Shown here: positions 23,378-36,342 of the stretch, piece after piece
Layout: each line of letters opens with the position of its first letter
How positions within the stretch are numbered: the first letter of the stretch is position 1
Source: Calycina herbarum
Lineage: Eukaryota > Ascomycota > Leotiomycetes > Helotiales > Pezizellaceae
Assembly: GCA_001414485.1 (NCBI GenBank)
Contig: LLEY01000030.1
Coordinates: 429,008-493,007, forward strand
Direction of reading: 5' to 3'
DNA length: 64,000 nucleotides
Translations under genes and position numbers: made by a program
Notes under the pieces: model-generated
What the model saw: only the letters and a program-made list of their open reading frames with translations
Database searches by the model: none
What the model was told of the DNA's origin: nothing

Positions 23378-23665
23378 AGTTGAACAAAGTATGTCTGTTC
23401 TATGCGCCAAGTTAGCCTTATGTAATTTGCATGCGATCTCAAGCCTTACTAATATTTACTCTCGCCTGTCTAGCTTAACAACTTTGTAACAGACCTGTCA
23501 CGTTGTATAGGAGTGCCCGCGATAGAAGAGGTGTATTATATATGTAATGAAAGAGAGGGAAACTAGCACGAGTATCTAAGTACAGGTAATTCCGATTGTC
23601 GGGCCGAATAAGCGCTGAAGCGATTATCGCCTTAACATGTGATAAAAAGTAGAGTGTAAAACGCT
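23378..23665. other. 5' flank of the APH gene
   Basis: Ordinary DNA upstream of the minus-strand APH start. It presumably holds its promoter; no box is certain. Confidence 0.35.
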
Positions 23666-23752
23666 TGCATTTCTACTCTCCCCTCCTCTTAACTGTCTAT
23701 AGACGCATAGACATTTTCACAGCTAAACTACTGTTATATATAACAGACAGTT
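23666..23752. mobile_element. MITE-like element, copy 2 (right end degraded)
   Basis: CTACTCTCCCCTCCTCTTAA followed by CTGTCTATAGACGCATAGAC and a closing AACAGACAG matches the element at 13,816-13,927 in order and spacing. The right inverted end is lost or replaced by a GTTT microsatellite at 23752-23775. Like copy 1, it lies just outside a gene. Confidence 0.6.
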
Positions 23753-23819
23753 TATTTGTTTGTTTGTTTGTTTTATTTATACTCGGTTCTAACTATATTT
23801 TAGGCTATGCCAGTGGTTA

Positions 23820-24384
23820 ACCGATATCCCTGGACTGTGTACGCCTCTGGACTATATACTACTTAAAATAGCTTTACTTTTCCTCTACTTACTTACTTTA
23901 ATTATAGCTAGAGTAGGTAATACGTATTATATTAACTAGGCGGTAGTAGCTATCGAAAGAGAGGAATTTAGTAATTATACTAAAGCTACGAAGAAGTATA
24001 GATATAACCGTTCTACTGTCTTACGAAGAGTTAGAGGCTTAACTAAGACACGCCGAGACGTTACCGCTTTTTACCTTTAAGTATTAACTAAGGAGTAAGA
24101 GAAGGTCCTGATTCAGTAGATAAATAGGCTTATAATCCGTAGAATATCTTCTACTTCGTCGATTATCTAAAACCTTACTAAAGAGCAACGTAGAAGAGAG
24201 GTTAGTAAGAACTAGACAGAGGATTTTATCTAGCGATATAAGAACAGGTTACTATAAAGATTTGGATTTAGTAAATATAGAACTGGAAATAACTTATCTC
24301 GCTCGCTATATAACTTATTCCGGCTCGTCTTTAGCTAAAGCCCTTACTATAGAATAGTTAAATAGTCTCTCTGCTTTATAAGAG
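23820..24384 (+). mobile_element. 5' part of a Fot1/pogo-type element
   Basis: It starts with ACCGATATCCC after TA, the same terminal motif as the Fot1-like element at 61,423. The plus strand then encodes an N-terminal helix-turn-helix remnant (YKKYRYNRSTVLRRVRGL) and a CENP-B-type DNA-binding segment with in-frame stops. The rest of the element is missing: from about 24,385 the sequence is Gypsy LTR. Either the Gypsy element inserted here or the two fragments were joined by rearrangement. Confidence 0.7.
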
Positions 24385-25645
24385 TTTTTAATTTAGTAAA
24401 TAAACTTACTTTTAAGCTCGCTTCTAAGTAGCTCGCTAAGCGAGATTACGAATATCGTAGATATATCTTTCTATAGATATATAAATAGCTAAGGAAGAGC
24501 TTCTCTCTTCCTTCCTTCTTCGCGAATAATCTATTCTTTAATCTCTACTATAAAATATTATTCGCCTTCTTTTACTTATATAGTATATATATCGTCGCTA
24601 TACCTACCGCTCTTAAAACACCTTTGCCTCCGCTACTGTCTATTACCTTCGCTCTGAATTTATTATACCTGAATTCACTGCCTAAGAACTCTAAGCTGCT
24701 ATTAATAATAGTACGCTTAGAGCTTTTATTAATAAGAACGAAGACACCTTCTAATAAGGCTTATAAGACCTACTTACGCTTTATAATAAGACTACTATCG
24801 ATAAAGATACTATAGAGTAAATACTATACGTCGCTGAAGTAGACGCTTTATAAGAAGCTAACGAGTATAATCGATAAGCCGTCGAATTTAACAACTATAT
24901 TACAACTCTTAATAATAAGAACCAACGCCTTTAGTAGGCTGCTTCTATAGCTGCTTCTACGAGTAACTCTTAAATCGAGGAATTACTCTAGATTTACTAA
25001 AACCTCTCTACTCTACTTATTCGATCTATCTCTTATACTAATCTAGCTAAGTTTAACAGTAGCCGCCGATCCGCTACTAAGCTACGATTATATATTATTA
25101 ATCTTAAATTTAAGCTTTATACTAACTCTAACTAGTTTCCCACCGAATTAGAGTAAATAGCTTACGTCTTATTAACTCTAGAGAGAGAGGTACGTAAGTA
25201 TATCGACCTCTATCTTAATAACGCCGGCGAATTCACTACGATAAACTTAGTAGAAGGTATATTAGACGTTCTATATAATACGTTTAATAACAAGTTTAGC
25301 TATAAGAAAGCCTAGTAAAAGTATTAAAAGGAAAAGTAGAGCTACTAATTAACCTCTAAATTCCTCTTCTTCTACTTATTATTAGCTATAGCTACTAACT
25401 CTACTAGATTCGATTATATCTAGAGACTCTTCTATACTACCTACTCTTTTATTCGAGCTCTTATTCTCTTATATTCTTACTATACCCCGACTATCGAACC
25501 TAATATCTTAGCTAACCTAGTATAAGAAAAAGATAATATTAACTAAGCTGTTTATAGTACTTAGTATCTTAAGAATAACTCTAGCTCTACTACCGCTCTA
25601 ATTACTCTAGCTTCAACTACTCCACTCTCTAACTCTAAGGTAATA

Positions 25646-27030
25646 CAGTCACGGTCCACTTATAACCGACACTTTGACGAAAAGCGCGAAAAGTCGCGTT
25701 CCCCAGTTCCTACCTTCTTACAACAACACCACAAAATGCCACCGCAACGTACTCCTATGGGAGCCATCACCGGGAATCACGTTCCTAAGAAGCAGCTAAA
25801 GCCTTACAACAGAGGGAAGATTGTTGGCATGTCTATAGGGGGTATGTTAGACACTGCCATCTCCGAGCACCTTAACCTGCCCCGCACTACTGTAGTAGAC
25901 ACTATCGTAACAGACACATTACGCGACGACGGAACTAATTTAAAGCGTACCCCCCGGAAGAAGTCATATACTGAGACCGATGAACGACATATCCTACGCT
26001 ACGTGCGCCTACACCTAAAGAGCACCTACGACGAAGTAAAAAGGGACTATGCCCTAGATTGCTCAACTACTACCTTAAAGCGGATCCTCAAAGAGAACGA
26101 CATTACGAACTGGCGCGTACGACGTCGCCCCTTTCTTACAACAAAGAATACAGCTAAAAGGCTTGCTTGGTGCCTAAGGAATAGGAACAGAAACGTAGAA
26201 GAATGAGGCATACACATGTAGAGCGATGAGTGCTCTGTAGAGCGGGGGAAGGGCAAAAGAGACGAGTGGGTGTTCCGCAGTTCGCAGGACAATAAGTGGG
26301 CAAGAGACATGGTACAGACCTACGATTATAAGAAGAACATAAAGGTTATGGTCTAGGGGTGCTTTTAGGATAACGGTCGTACTAACCTATATATCATAGA
26401 CCGAGATTTTAAGGCTGTAAAGCATAGGTATAGTGCTGAGAGCTATCTTAAGGTCCTTGACGCTAAAGTGGCTCCTACGTACGAGTCTTTAGACCCCGGG
26501 TATAAGTTTATATAAGACAATGCTTCTATATATACTGCTAGAAAGGTTAAAGAGTAGTTTAGGAAGCGTGGAATCGATATAGTAATGAATTAGCCTTCTT
26601 ACTCCCCTGACCTGAACTCTATTAAGCATATCTGGTAGGAGCTTAAAAGGAGGGTCTTTGAAATGTTCTCTAATATAGCTATAGACACTTCTATAAGTGA
26701 GTATTCAAGGCAAAGGCTTGAAAGTGCTCTATAAGCAGCCTAGGATACTCTAGATAAGGAGAACTTTAATGTTTTATATAAGAGTATACTCTCTAGAATA
26801 GAGGCTTATATTAAGGCTAGTAGATAGTATATAAAGTACTAGCTTTTAAGCTACTTTTATTCTAAGTTCCTAGTAGTATAAAATAAAGCCCTAGTTCCTA
26901 TGTATCTATACATCTAATTACTATCTAATTCCTATATAAACTGATGTTATAGTATATAAAAGAGTACCTGAGATTTTGATAAGATATAGAGTAAAAAAAA
27001 GAAGTGTCGGTTATAAGTGGTCTAGTACTA
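25646..27030 (+). mobile_element. Tc1/mariner-type transposon, 1385 bp
   Basis: Inverted ends share CCACTTATAACCGACACTT (18-19 bp), with further partial matches to the tips; TA duplications lie at 25644-25645 and 27031-27032. One transposase frame runs through the element. It is the least decayed transposon in the window: 25,736-26,206 is uninterrupted and GC-richer than its surroundings. It is inserted in the gag region of the Gypsy body, so it is younger than that element. Confidence 0.92.
25736..26840 (+). pseudogene. Tc1/mariner transposase with nonsense codons (DDE_3)
   Basis: Opens MPPQRTPMGAITGNHVPKK, then a helix-turn-helix (residues about 30-60) and a second DNA-binding region with KRILKENDITNWRVRRRPF, open to TGA at 26204. 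In the same frame the catalytic domain continues: SDECSVERGKGKRDEWVFR (first Asp), DNASIYTARKVKE (second Asp), SPDLNSIKHIW (family SPDLNPIEHIW; the catalytic Glu is Lys here). Several stop codons sit where the family has Trp or Gln, as expected from G-to-A or C-to-T change. The enzyme is therefore inactive twice over: nonsense codons and loss of the third acidic residue. Confidence 0.9.
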
Positions 27031-28863
27031 TAGACCTTAATATCTTAAAAGTTAATATCTTAAAAGTTAATATCTTAAAAGTTAGAGAAAAGTACGTCTA
27101 AACTTAGAAGGACGTCGAGAATAAGACCTAGGCTATAACTGCTAAGTTAAGAGCTACTTATAGGAAGTTCTAGGTAGAGAATAAGATATATAGTCTTCTA
27201 GGTTATACTAACCTAAAGAAAGCTCGCTACTAGAACGAAGAGAAAGAGAAAGTAAAGAATATAGACGAGGTTAAGAGAAAAGCCTAGTCTCTATCGATAG
27301 TTACTACTAGAGACGTAGAAATCGAAAGAAGGCTTTAATATTATCGTTGTTAGAGAAAAGGTAAAAGAAGAGTATAATAGAGATTTCTTATAAATTAGTT
27401 AGTACTAATAATATAAAGCCTTCTACTACCTGCTTTATACTTAACTCTAGTACTTTAGCTAAAGCTTTTATTAATTCTAATTATATATAGTAAAATAACT
27501 TTATTTTTAAACTTTTAATAAAACCTCGCCGCCTTCGTATAGCTGATAGATCGCCTTCGTTAGTAAGAAACCTTACCTACTTCGTTACCCTAGACCTATA
27601 TATAAGCTAGTATATTAACTACTAACAACGCTTTTATATTACTAAGCTTAGCTCTTATAAGATTATACTTAGGAAGCCTTAGCTTATAAAACATAACTCT
27701 CTAATTAACTAAAGAAAGAATATCTTATAGTTCAACTAAGACTATAAGTATTATATAAAAAGAGATAAAGTATTAGTCTATAGTTATACTAAAGCTACTA
27801 AAGACACTCTAAAGATAATTAATACTATAGTATTCTATACTTATACTAGATAATAAGATATAAAAGTATTCTCTCTATTACTATACGAAATCAACTAGAG
27901 ACTAAAAGAGCTTACTAGTTAGTAATACTCTAATCTACTAGTATATCTTAACCTACTAGTACTAGCTAAGTACTAAATAGATAATAGTCTTACTAGTTAT
28001 AAGTGTATAGAAAAAGAACTCTATCTTAAAGAAGTAGTATACTAGTAGTTCTAACGTTACTAAGAAGTAGCTAAGCTATATCTTTAAGAGGTCTTACTTA
28101 GTAATATTTAGAAAAGCCTCGATAAATATAATAACCTAAAGACTATTAATCTAGCCTCTTTACTATCTTAGTAGTACTATCGACATCTTCTGCTTTTCTA
28201 GCTATAAATAGTAGACGAGTTACTCTCTTACTAGGACTATAATCTCTATATTAAACTAAAACCGGGAATAAAAGCATCTTATAACCTACTATATAATATA
28301 TCCGTCGGAGAATTAGAAGTCTTATATAAATACCTAAAAGAGTAACTTAATAAGAGCTTTATAAGAGCTAGTACGTTACTAGTAGCATCGTCTATACTAT
28401 TTACTAAGAAGCTAGGAGAAGGCCTACGCTTTTACGTAGACTATAAACAGCTTAATAATATTATAATTAAGAATCGATACTCGATTCCTCGTATCTAAGA
28501 GACTCTCTAGAGATTAAGTATAGCTAAGTATTATACTAAGTTAGACGTTATTATAGTATTTAACTATATTAGAGTATAAGAAGAAGATAAGTAGCTTATA
28601 GTATTTAATACTCGGTATAGTCTTTTTAAGTCGTTAGTTATACTATTTAGCTTAACTAACGTATCTATAATATTCTAAGCTAGGATTAATAAAGTTTTAT
28701 ACCTCTTCCTAGATATCTTCTATATAGTATATCTTAATAATATTCTTATCTTTTTAGACGACCTACTCTCTTACTACTAATATATATACTAAGTTCTCGA
28801 TACTCTTTAAAAGGTTAGCCTCTACTTAGATATTAAGAAGTATAAATTTAAAACCTAAGAAGT

Positions 28864-29046
28864 TATAACAGTCCTAGTTATATACGACTAGATCACGTGC
28901 CGAGGTTCTACCGAAGTCTCGCTTAGTATATATAAATAGAGATAGAGCGTACTAACTCTTCTCTTCTCTCTTTAGTTTAGTTTTCTTCGAATATTAATAC
29001 TATTCTATAAGTATCTCTTTTAGTATATTTATAAAGAGCTGTTATA
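28864..29046. repeat. Solo LTR, 183 bp
   Basis: Ends TATAACAG...CTGTTATA, with a perfect 5-bp target duplication GAAGT at 28859-28863 and 29047-29051. It contains TATATATAAATAGAG and a pyrimidine-rich segment resembling an LTR promoter. It is homologous to the 228-bp copy at 39,507. TGTAACA-type ends altered by RIP would give the present termini. It is inserted in the Gypsy body just after the RT motifs. Confidence 0.85.
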
Positions 29047-31289
29047 GAAGTTTAATACCTTAGTATAATTATCTCTATAGATAGAGTATAAATAAACCTT
29101 AAAAAAGTCTCTACGATTATTTAGTAGAAAGCGCTTTTAAACTTTAAAGACCTCTAAGCCTTCCTAGGCTTTATAAGCTTTTATCGTTGTTTTATTAGAA
29201 ACTTCTCTAAGATAGTTAAGCTACTAAATCGTCTATCTAAGTTAAATATACTCTAGGAATAGACTATAGAGTATACTAACGCTTTTAAGACTTTGAAATT
29301 AGTATTTACTTTAGTATCTATACTACGCTATTTTAATTCTATAAAAGAGATTATCTTAGAATACGACTCTTTAGACTACGTATCCGCTGCTATTCTCTCC
29401 TAGTACTACGATAGCGTATTATACCTAGTCGCCTTTATATTAAGAGTATTTAACCTAGCTCCTAGATTAAAGTCTTTATCGATTATAAGACTTTAAAGTA
29501 CTTTATAACCTCTAAAACCTTAAACTAGCGATAAGCGAGATAGGTAGAGTTTCTATTAGAGTTCTATTTTATAATTATATTTTAAGCTAGTAAGTAAAAC
29601 GAGAAGATAGATACGCTTATATACTAAGACTAAGACGTAAACCCGTAGAACGACTTAAAAGCGTCTATAAGATAATAAATATTACTTATATATAATTAGT
29701 TAAATCTACGTATTACTACTCGACTAGAACCTTTTATAATATTAGCTCTAGTTACCTTAGAACCCTTGCTTAACCTTATTAACTAGTTACTTACTACTAA
29801 CTATAACTCTCTAGACTTAGAAGACGACCGGACGAAAGCTGCTTATAAGAACTAGAACTAGATAATAGAGAACAGCTTACTTCTTTAGTAAAAGAGACTC
29901 GTAGTTCCTAATTAAGAAATCTTATAGACGGATCTAATCTATAAGACTTACGTATAAGTATCTATAGCTTACCTTAGATAGACAAAGATAGTAGTTATTC
30001 TCGCTCGTAGATACTAGTAGAAAGGCTTATAAACGTCTATAGAAACCTATATTAGTAACTACGGAGACTATCGACGTACTATAGTCTTTCGAGACTAAAA
30101 ACGTAGATTCTTATATCTATTACTAGTTCTAGAACGTCTCTAGTAATATATTACTATAGATTATAAGTCTTTCTCTACTAACTCTAATCTTATAATATCT
30201 TATAGATAGTTATAAATCGTCTAACTAAATAATCTATCTCTATCTCTTACTAGAAGTTAGTTATAGTACGAGACATAGCTTGAATATATATTACGTAGAT
30301 CTATCGAACCTACGGCTATCTATAAAGCATTGTTTTAGACTATAGACTATAGTTTATCTCTTCTTTCTAGTTCGAATTCTATAGAATCCTTAGTATAAAG
30401 CTTAAGCTATCTACTGCTTTCTACTCGTAAACTAACGAATAAATTAAAATTATAAATTAATAGATTAATTAACGTCTATAGTCTTTTATTAGCTACTATT
30501 AGAACTAGAGTGAACTTGTCTCTATTCTAGACTATACTTAGCTTACGCTTCTATATAAGAGTCTAGATAGGCTTTTACCTTTTAAAGTAATTAATAGATA
30601 CGTAGCTACTACGTTCTTCGATTAGAATTATCTAGATAAATCTATAACTGTCCGCGAACGACTTAACTAGATCGATATAGAAGCACTTATACGAAGAATA
30701 TATAATACTTAGACTATAGTAAAGGAATTAGTTAGTAAAGTATAAGACTGCTATATAAGGTCTATAAACTAGACTTAAAGAGTAGTAGACTTCGACGTAG
30801 ACGACTTTGTTTAAGTATTAACTTAAAATTAGAAGATAGTATTATAAATCACGTTTTATATAGTAAGTAGTTTAGACAGCGTTCTAATAGAATAAGATAT
30901 AACGTCTAGGAAATAGAAGGTAACATAGAAGAGAATCTATAATAAAGAGGTATTTAGAGATTCTAGGATCTCACTATTAGAAGTTAGTTATAATCACGTA
31001 ATAAGCGAGTAAGCGACATAGCCGACGAGTCGATTATGTCGACTATAGTCGAGCAGGTCGAGTATAGAGGCTAGGAAGAACGAAGGTTCTATATAGGACT
31101 AGTACGTCTGCTATTAGATAGAAGCTTCGTACTTAACTTAGTTATTAATCTTATTATCTTATTTAATATCTTTAATATAAGTAACGAGTTTACTTCTAAG
31201 TAAATAATCTATTATATCTATACTTCTTACTTATATACTAACCTTCGAGACTTAGTTACCTTTGTTTAGTTTATTTAAGTTTCGTTATA

Positions 31290-32240
31290 TAGAGTTAGTA
31301 GTAGTAGCTAATAATAAGTAGAAGAAGAGGAATTCAGAGACTAGTCGGTAGTCTTACTTCTTCTTTTAGAGTTTAGTAAAAGCTTTCTTATAGCTAAACT
31401 TATTACTAAATATATTATAAAGAATATCTAGTATACTTTCTACTAAGTCTATTATAGTAAATTCGCTAACGTCGTTAAGGTAGAGGTTAATATACTTACG
31501 TATCTCTCTCTCTAGAGTTAATAAGACGTAAGTTATTTATTCTAATTTAGTAGAAAACTAGTTAGACTTAGTATAAAGCTTAACTTTAAGATTAATAATA
31601 CATAATCGTAGCTTAGTAGCGGATCGGCGGCTACTACTAAACTTAGCTAGGTCGGCGTAAGAAGCGGATTAGATAAGTAGAGTAAAGAGGTTTTAGTAAA
31701 TCAGAAGTTACTTAATTTAGTTTTATAATTCCTCGATTTAAGACTTATTCGTAGGAGTAGCTTAGAGGTACTAGAGGCGTTAGATCTTATTATAAAGAGT
31801 TATAATATAGTTATTAAATTCAGCGGCTTATCGGTTATACTCGTTAGCGTCTTATAGAGTATTTACTTTAGCGATATACTATACTTACTCTATAGTATCT
31901 TTGTCGATAGCAGTCTAGTTATAGAGCGAGAGTAGGTCTCTTAAGCCTTATTAGAAGATATCGTCGTTTTTAGTAATAAAAGTTCTAAGAGTACTATTAT
32001 TAATAGTAGCTTAAATTTCTTAGATAGTAAATTCGAGTATAATAAACTCGGGGTAAGAGTAAGAGTAAGAGTAATAAGTAATAACAGAGGTAAAGGTATT
32101 TTAAAAGCAGTAAGTATAACGACGATATATACGCTATATAAGTAGAAAGAAGACGAATAATATATTATAATAAGGATTAAAGAATAGATTATTCGTAAGA
32201 AAGAAGAGAAGAGAGAAACTCTTCTCTAGCTATTTATATA
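31290..32240 (-). mobile_element. Gypsy copy 2, gag and LTR part, inverted
   Basis: The minus strand matches copy 1 from its 5' LTR region through gag (for example the block at 31,300-31,340 matches 25,350-25,400 of copy 1, and 32,000-32,230 matches 24,430-24,640). It therefore lies head-on to copy 1 and forms a large inverted repeat. Its LTR is cut at a TA by the pogo element at 32,241-39,137, and the LTR continues at 39,138-39,215. Confidence 0.7.
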
Positions 32241-32953
32241 ATATAGTTTATTACTAAGTAGTATATATTACTAAGTAGCGTACTTTCTCTCTACTCTACT
32301 ACTTTAATATTAGATTAATTAACTATAATAAATAATATTAATTAAAACTACTCGGAATCTAATAAACTAGATATATCTATAACCTCTTAATAAGTTCGTA
32401 TATTATAACTAGTCTTTCTATAAGTGCTACACCGTCGCCTAGAGGTTTACCTCTTATTTTATCTATCTCTCTTAGAACGCTTATTATATCGAGTCTATTC
32501 CTCTGCTTTCTTTTAAGCTAATATATTCTACGTATTCTCTATAGTAAGTATACCTTCTTAATAGACCCGAGTCTTTTTAGCTCTACGACGCTTACTAAGT
32601 ACTTTATTTACCTTACGAAGAGTATAGACTTCGGCTAATAATAAAGTTATCTTATAAGCTAATAGCTCTATACTCTTTACTAATATAGCTATAGTCTCGA
32701 AAATAGAGGTTAGCGAGCTTTCTTAATAGTATAAAATACGATTCTTAACTAAAGTTATTTACGAAAGAGCGTTAGTTAGGTTATAAGAGGTTTATAAGAC
32801 CTAAGAGTTAGTAGCCGCAGAGAGAGGTCTAGTAGATATAAGAGTTTATAATCGGATATTAAGCTTTGATATTATAGCCTAGGGATTAAAAGGTACTAAG
32901 CCAGCTCTACGAAATCTAGCCTAGGCGTTTTAAGTTGTTATTAATTACTTATA

Positions 32954-33386
32954 ACGTGTATATATAGCGAACCGGCTAAATAAGCGAACCGGCTAACTGA
33001 AAATATACTTAAAATCACGATTTTAATATTTTAATATCTTTATAAATTATTAATTAAAAATTTCAAAATTAAAACTTTGATTTTATTACTATATAAATAT
33101 AAAAGTTATAAAATATAAGACTAAGACTAATTTATATTAAAAAGTTATTAAAAGAAGAAGAAAAAAGATAAGATTATAAAGGTATTTTTAAGCGAATCGC
33201 TAAGTAAAATTATATAACGTTTAAAACTTAGAATTCTAAATATATATATAGTAATAAAATCAAAGTTTTAATTTTAAAACTTTTAATTAATAGTTTATAA
33301 AGATATTAAAATATTAAAATCGCGATTTTAGATATATTTTTAGTTAGCTAGTTCGCTTATTTAGCCGGTTCGCTATATATATACGT
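32954..33386. mobile_element. Long-inverted-repeat MITE, 433 bp
   Basis: Nearly symmetrical: about 160-bp arms, starting ACGTGTATATATAGCGAACC on the left and ACGTATATATATAGCGAACC on the reverse strand, around a short AT-rich centre; TA duplications at 32952-32953 and 33387-33388. Tips contain a doubled GCGAACCGGCTAA motif, the same architecture as the pogo termini at 36,343 (AAGCGAA, spacer, AAGCGAA). It is therefore probably mobilised by a related pogo transposase. No coding capacity. It interrupts the 3' half of the pogo element at 32,241-39,137. Confidence 0.88.
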
Positions 33387-34233
33387 TAAGCTATATAAAA
33401 GACTAAAAAGAACTCGACCTTAGTAATATAGTTAATATAAGCTTTAATAAAAGTCTTAATTTAACGCTCGTATATACGTTTAAGAATACTAAAATATCTA
33501 ATATTAAGTAGCTAGGTTAAGTAAGAGGAATAAGAAGGTAGATAAAGAGTAATAATATTATTAGCTTTATAATACTTTTGAAATATAGCTGATTTATAAC
33601 TCTTATATCTATCTAATACTAGTATTTAATATAGCTCTTTCGTATAACTACGAGTATATTTATCGAAGTATTATAGCTATTCTAGGCCTGTTTTATTATT
33701 AGTTTATCTATTACTTATAGGTTTAATAACTTAGTTATATAAGAGGCCGCTCTTAGTATACTAATTCGCGAGATAATTCTTCTCTTAAACTACTAAAAAC
33801 GGAGACACGTTCTAACTCTCGCTATTAATATAAGTAATTACTATAGTCTATTCTCGATTACTAGGCTAAACTGTCTTATATCTACTACGTCGATTAGCGT
33901 GAGTTATAACTATTACTAGATAGATAATTTCTATTATAAACCCTGTCTCGTTAAAGTTATAAAAGTCGTAGTCTAAAATACTATATTTTACTCTTATATT
34001 CTCTATAAGTCGAAACCACGTGCTAATAAGCTCTAGATCTTCGTATAAGACTCTTTAAAAGTCGTAAACGCGATTAAAACACGTTTTTAATTCTAGTTAA
34101 CGTTATACGAATCGATATACCTAGAGCTTACCGACGTGTTTTCCTCTCTACGATTTAAGAATATAATTCGCTATATCTTCTATACTAGCTAGTCAAGGTA
34201 TAAATCCTCTTATATCTAGATTAAGTATATATC

Positions 34234-34516
34234 TATAATAGTACGAAACAGATACTACTATAAAAGAGGTATATAGAAGTACGTTCGATAGAATAATATA
34301 TCTAAGTACTAGGCTCTAATACGAAGGAAAAGACTAAATTAGTCTTTTCTAATAGAGAGAAGATAGCTATTTATAAGAGGTTTAGATAATAGTAAGTCTA
34401 AAGCTATCTAGCTATTCTAAATCCTAAAACAACATCTATATCGTATTCTATTTAGTACGTAGACTCGGTAATTCTAATTCTAATTATTCTAATTAATTTC
34501 TAATAGTTCTATTATA
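34234..34516 (-). repeat. LTR, left copy (283 bp)
   Basis: Left long terminal repeat of the element at 34,234-38,829. It contains a TAGTCTTTTC/TAAATTAGTC inverted motif at about 34,333-34,350. It differs from the right copy mostly by transitions. Confidence 0.85.
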
Positions 34517-36342
34517 TCCTCTCTTCTTAAAAAAGACTCGTTCTCGAGTCTTCGTATTATAGAGCAGTATTAGTAGCAGTGTCTATAGGCGGTAATATTA
34601 GTAGTAGAAGGATTATTATATAGAATACGGTTTATTAAGTAAGATATTTAGTGAAAGTAGAATATAAGTCGTAGCTAGCTTTATTCGTAGATATTATCTA
34701 TATCGAGTATTTCCTACTAAAGTAAAGTATTTACTAAAAGAGTATATAGTTTAATCTCTTAATTACTCTATATATTAGAGAGGATTTAGATAGAAGTTAG
34801 AGATAGAAAAGTTAGAATTCAGAAGTCGATATTATAGAAGATAGTAATAACTTAGTTAAGAGGTTACTTATTATTATCTTTCGTTCTAGTAGATAGCGTA
34901 CTTCTTTAATTCGTAACTGATTTATATCTGATTTAAATTAGACTTCTAGAATCCGGCTAGAAAGTAAAAGAAAGTAAAGACTTCTTACTAAAGTAGCGAG
35001 TTAGTAGAGTTTCAGCTAGTTAAATAAGTTGATTTCTAATAGAGTTAAGAAGTATTTTAAAATGTTTTAACTATTTATTACTAATAATTAAGTCTTACTA
35101 TTCTAGATCTAGAATAATAAAGAGGTAGTTATAGATATAACGTCGATCTAGGTTTAAATATAGTTATATAAACTATATTATCTAATATCTTATTTTCCTA
35201 CTAATTCAGAGTACTTTATAAAGACTTAGTTTTATCTTCTCTTTAAATAATAGATAAGGATTCGTGTTTAGGTAGTAGGAGGTCTGGTATTATACTAGAT
35301 AAGGATTAAAAAGTAGTCTTTTTAACTAAAGTAGTTATACTAACTAGCTTAGTTGTATTAGCTATATATAACTTAACGTTTTAGCGTTTTTCCTTATCTA
35401 AGACTAGAAGATCTACTACTATTTCAACGAAGTTATAGTTCTAACTTCTCTTAAGTATAGTAGCTAAGTTTTATAGCTGTAGTATAATCTTTTTCTATAT
35501 ATAGAAGAACTGTTCTAACTTTAGTATCTCTCTAAGTATAGCTATACTTAAAAAGCGACCTCTGAAGTTAATAAACGTTTCTCTAGTATAATTCTTTCTA
35601 CTTATCTATAAGGCCTAGAAGACGTTCCGTATATCCTCTATCTCGTATCTAGTTAAGAAATATAAATTCAAAAGTTTAATTATATCTTAATAATCGTAGA
35701 AAGTAATATAAATCGACTTAGACTCGTATCTAGGCTTAAGGTAGTTCCTAGCGAGTCTAGTAGTTGTTCTCTATATAAGAGCCTTTCGAGTCGAGCTTAT
35801 ATTATAATAATCGGCTTTTACTAATAGTCTGTCGTATACTAATATCTTCTATTATTAGTATATAGATAATATATTATTATCTAAGAGTTTAATCTTTTCT
35901 ATAATCTTACTTTTAGTAAGTTAGAAAGGATTCGAGGTATCTTTAGAAGTAGGTAGAGTAGTCTACTATCGAGAGAAGGTATTAGAAGTAGGATCTCTTA
36001 AGTAAAAAGAGTCTTATATAGTACTTAGAGGTAAAAGAGGCTTAGGATCGATTTAGAGTAGATTCGTAGAAGTAAGTTAGAGTTTACTTATTATCCTTTC
36101 TAACTATATAAACCGATTCTTATTATCTTAAAGTTTTTCTTCTAAGCTTTATACTATATCTTATATCTCGTCTATATTAGAAAAGTCTCGGTTATCTTTA
36201 GAATTTTAAATAGGTTACTTTTCTTTCTAGAACCTTTTGTTTTTAGACGTACGAGTATAGTTCGTAGACCTTTTAGAGAGAGGTCTACTAGCTTCTCTAG
36301 TAGGTTACTTAACGCTCTTAAGTAGAGCTTTAGAATTCGATA

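Larger units (their letters stand above)
24385..31150 (+). mobile_element. Decayed Ty3/Gypsy retrotransposon, copy 1
   Basis: The LTR-like 5' end (about 24,385-24,600) contains AAGCGAGATTACGAA and CTTTCTATAGATATATAAAT. A gag-like stretch follows (24,600-25,640). Reverse transcriptase is recognisable at 28,430-28,860 ([26 protein letters not shown], and YLNNILIF, where the family has YLDD). Integrase remnants lie at 30,290-30,870 (LQFISSFQFEF; STAFYS followed by TNEQIE, close to the Gypsy STAFHPQTDGQTE motif). All frames carry stops and the catalytic Asp pair reads Asn-Asn, consistent with RIP. It is interrupted by a Tc1/mariner element (25,646-27,030) and a solo LTR (28,864-29,046). No 3' LTR is seen. 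The right limit is approximate: an inverted gag of a second copy begins near 31,290. Confidence 0.75.

Noticed and set aside
23665..24400. Idea that the CTACTCTCCCC element is the terminus of the adjacent Fot1 fragment
   Set aside because: The Fot1 terminus is clearly ACCGATATCCC at 23,820 after a TA; the C-rich element has its own copy elsewhere (13,816) unlinked to any transposase.
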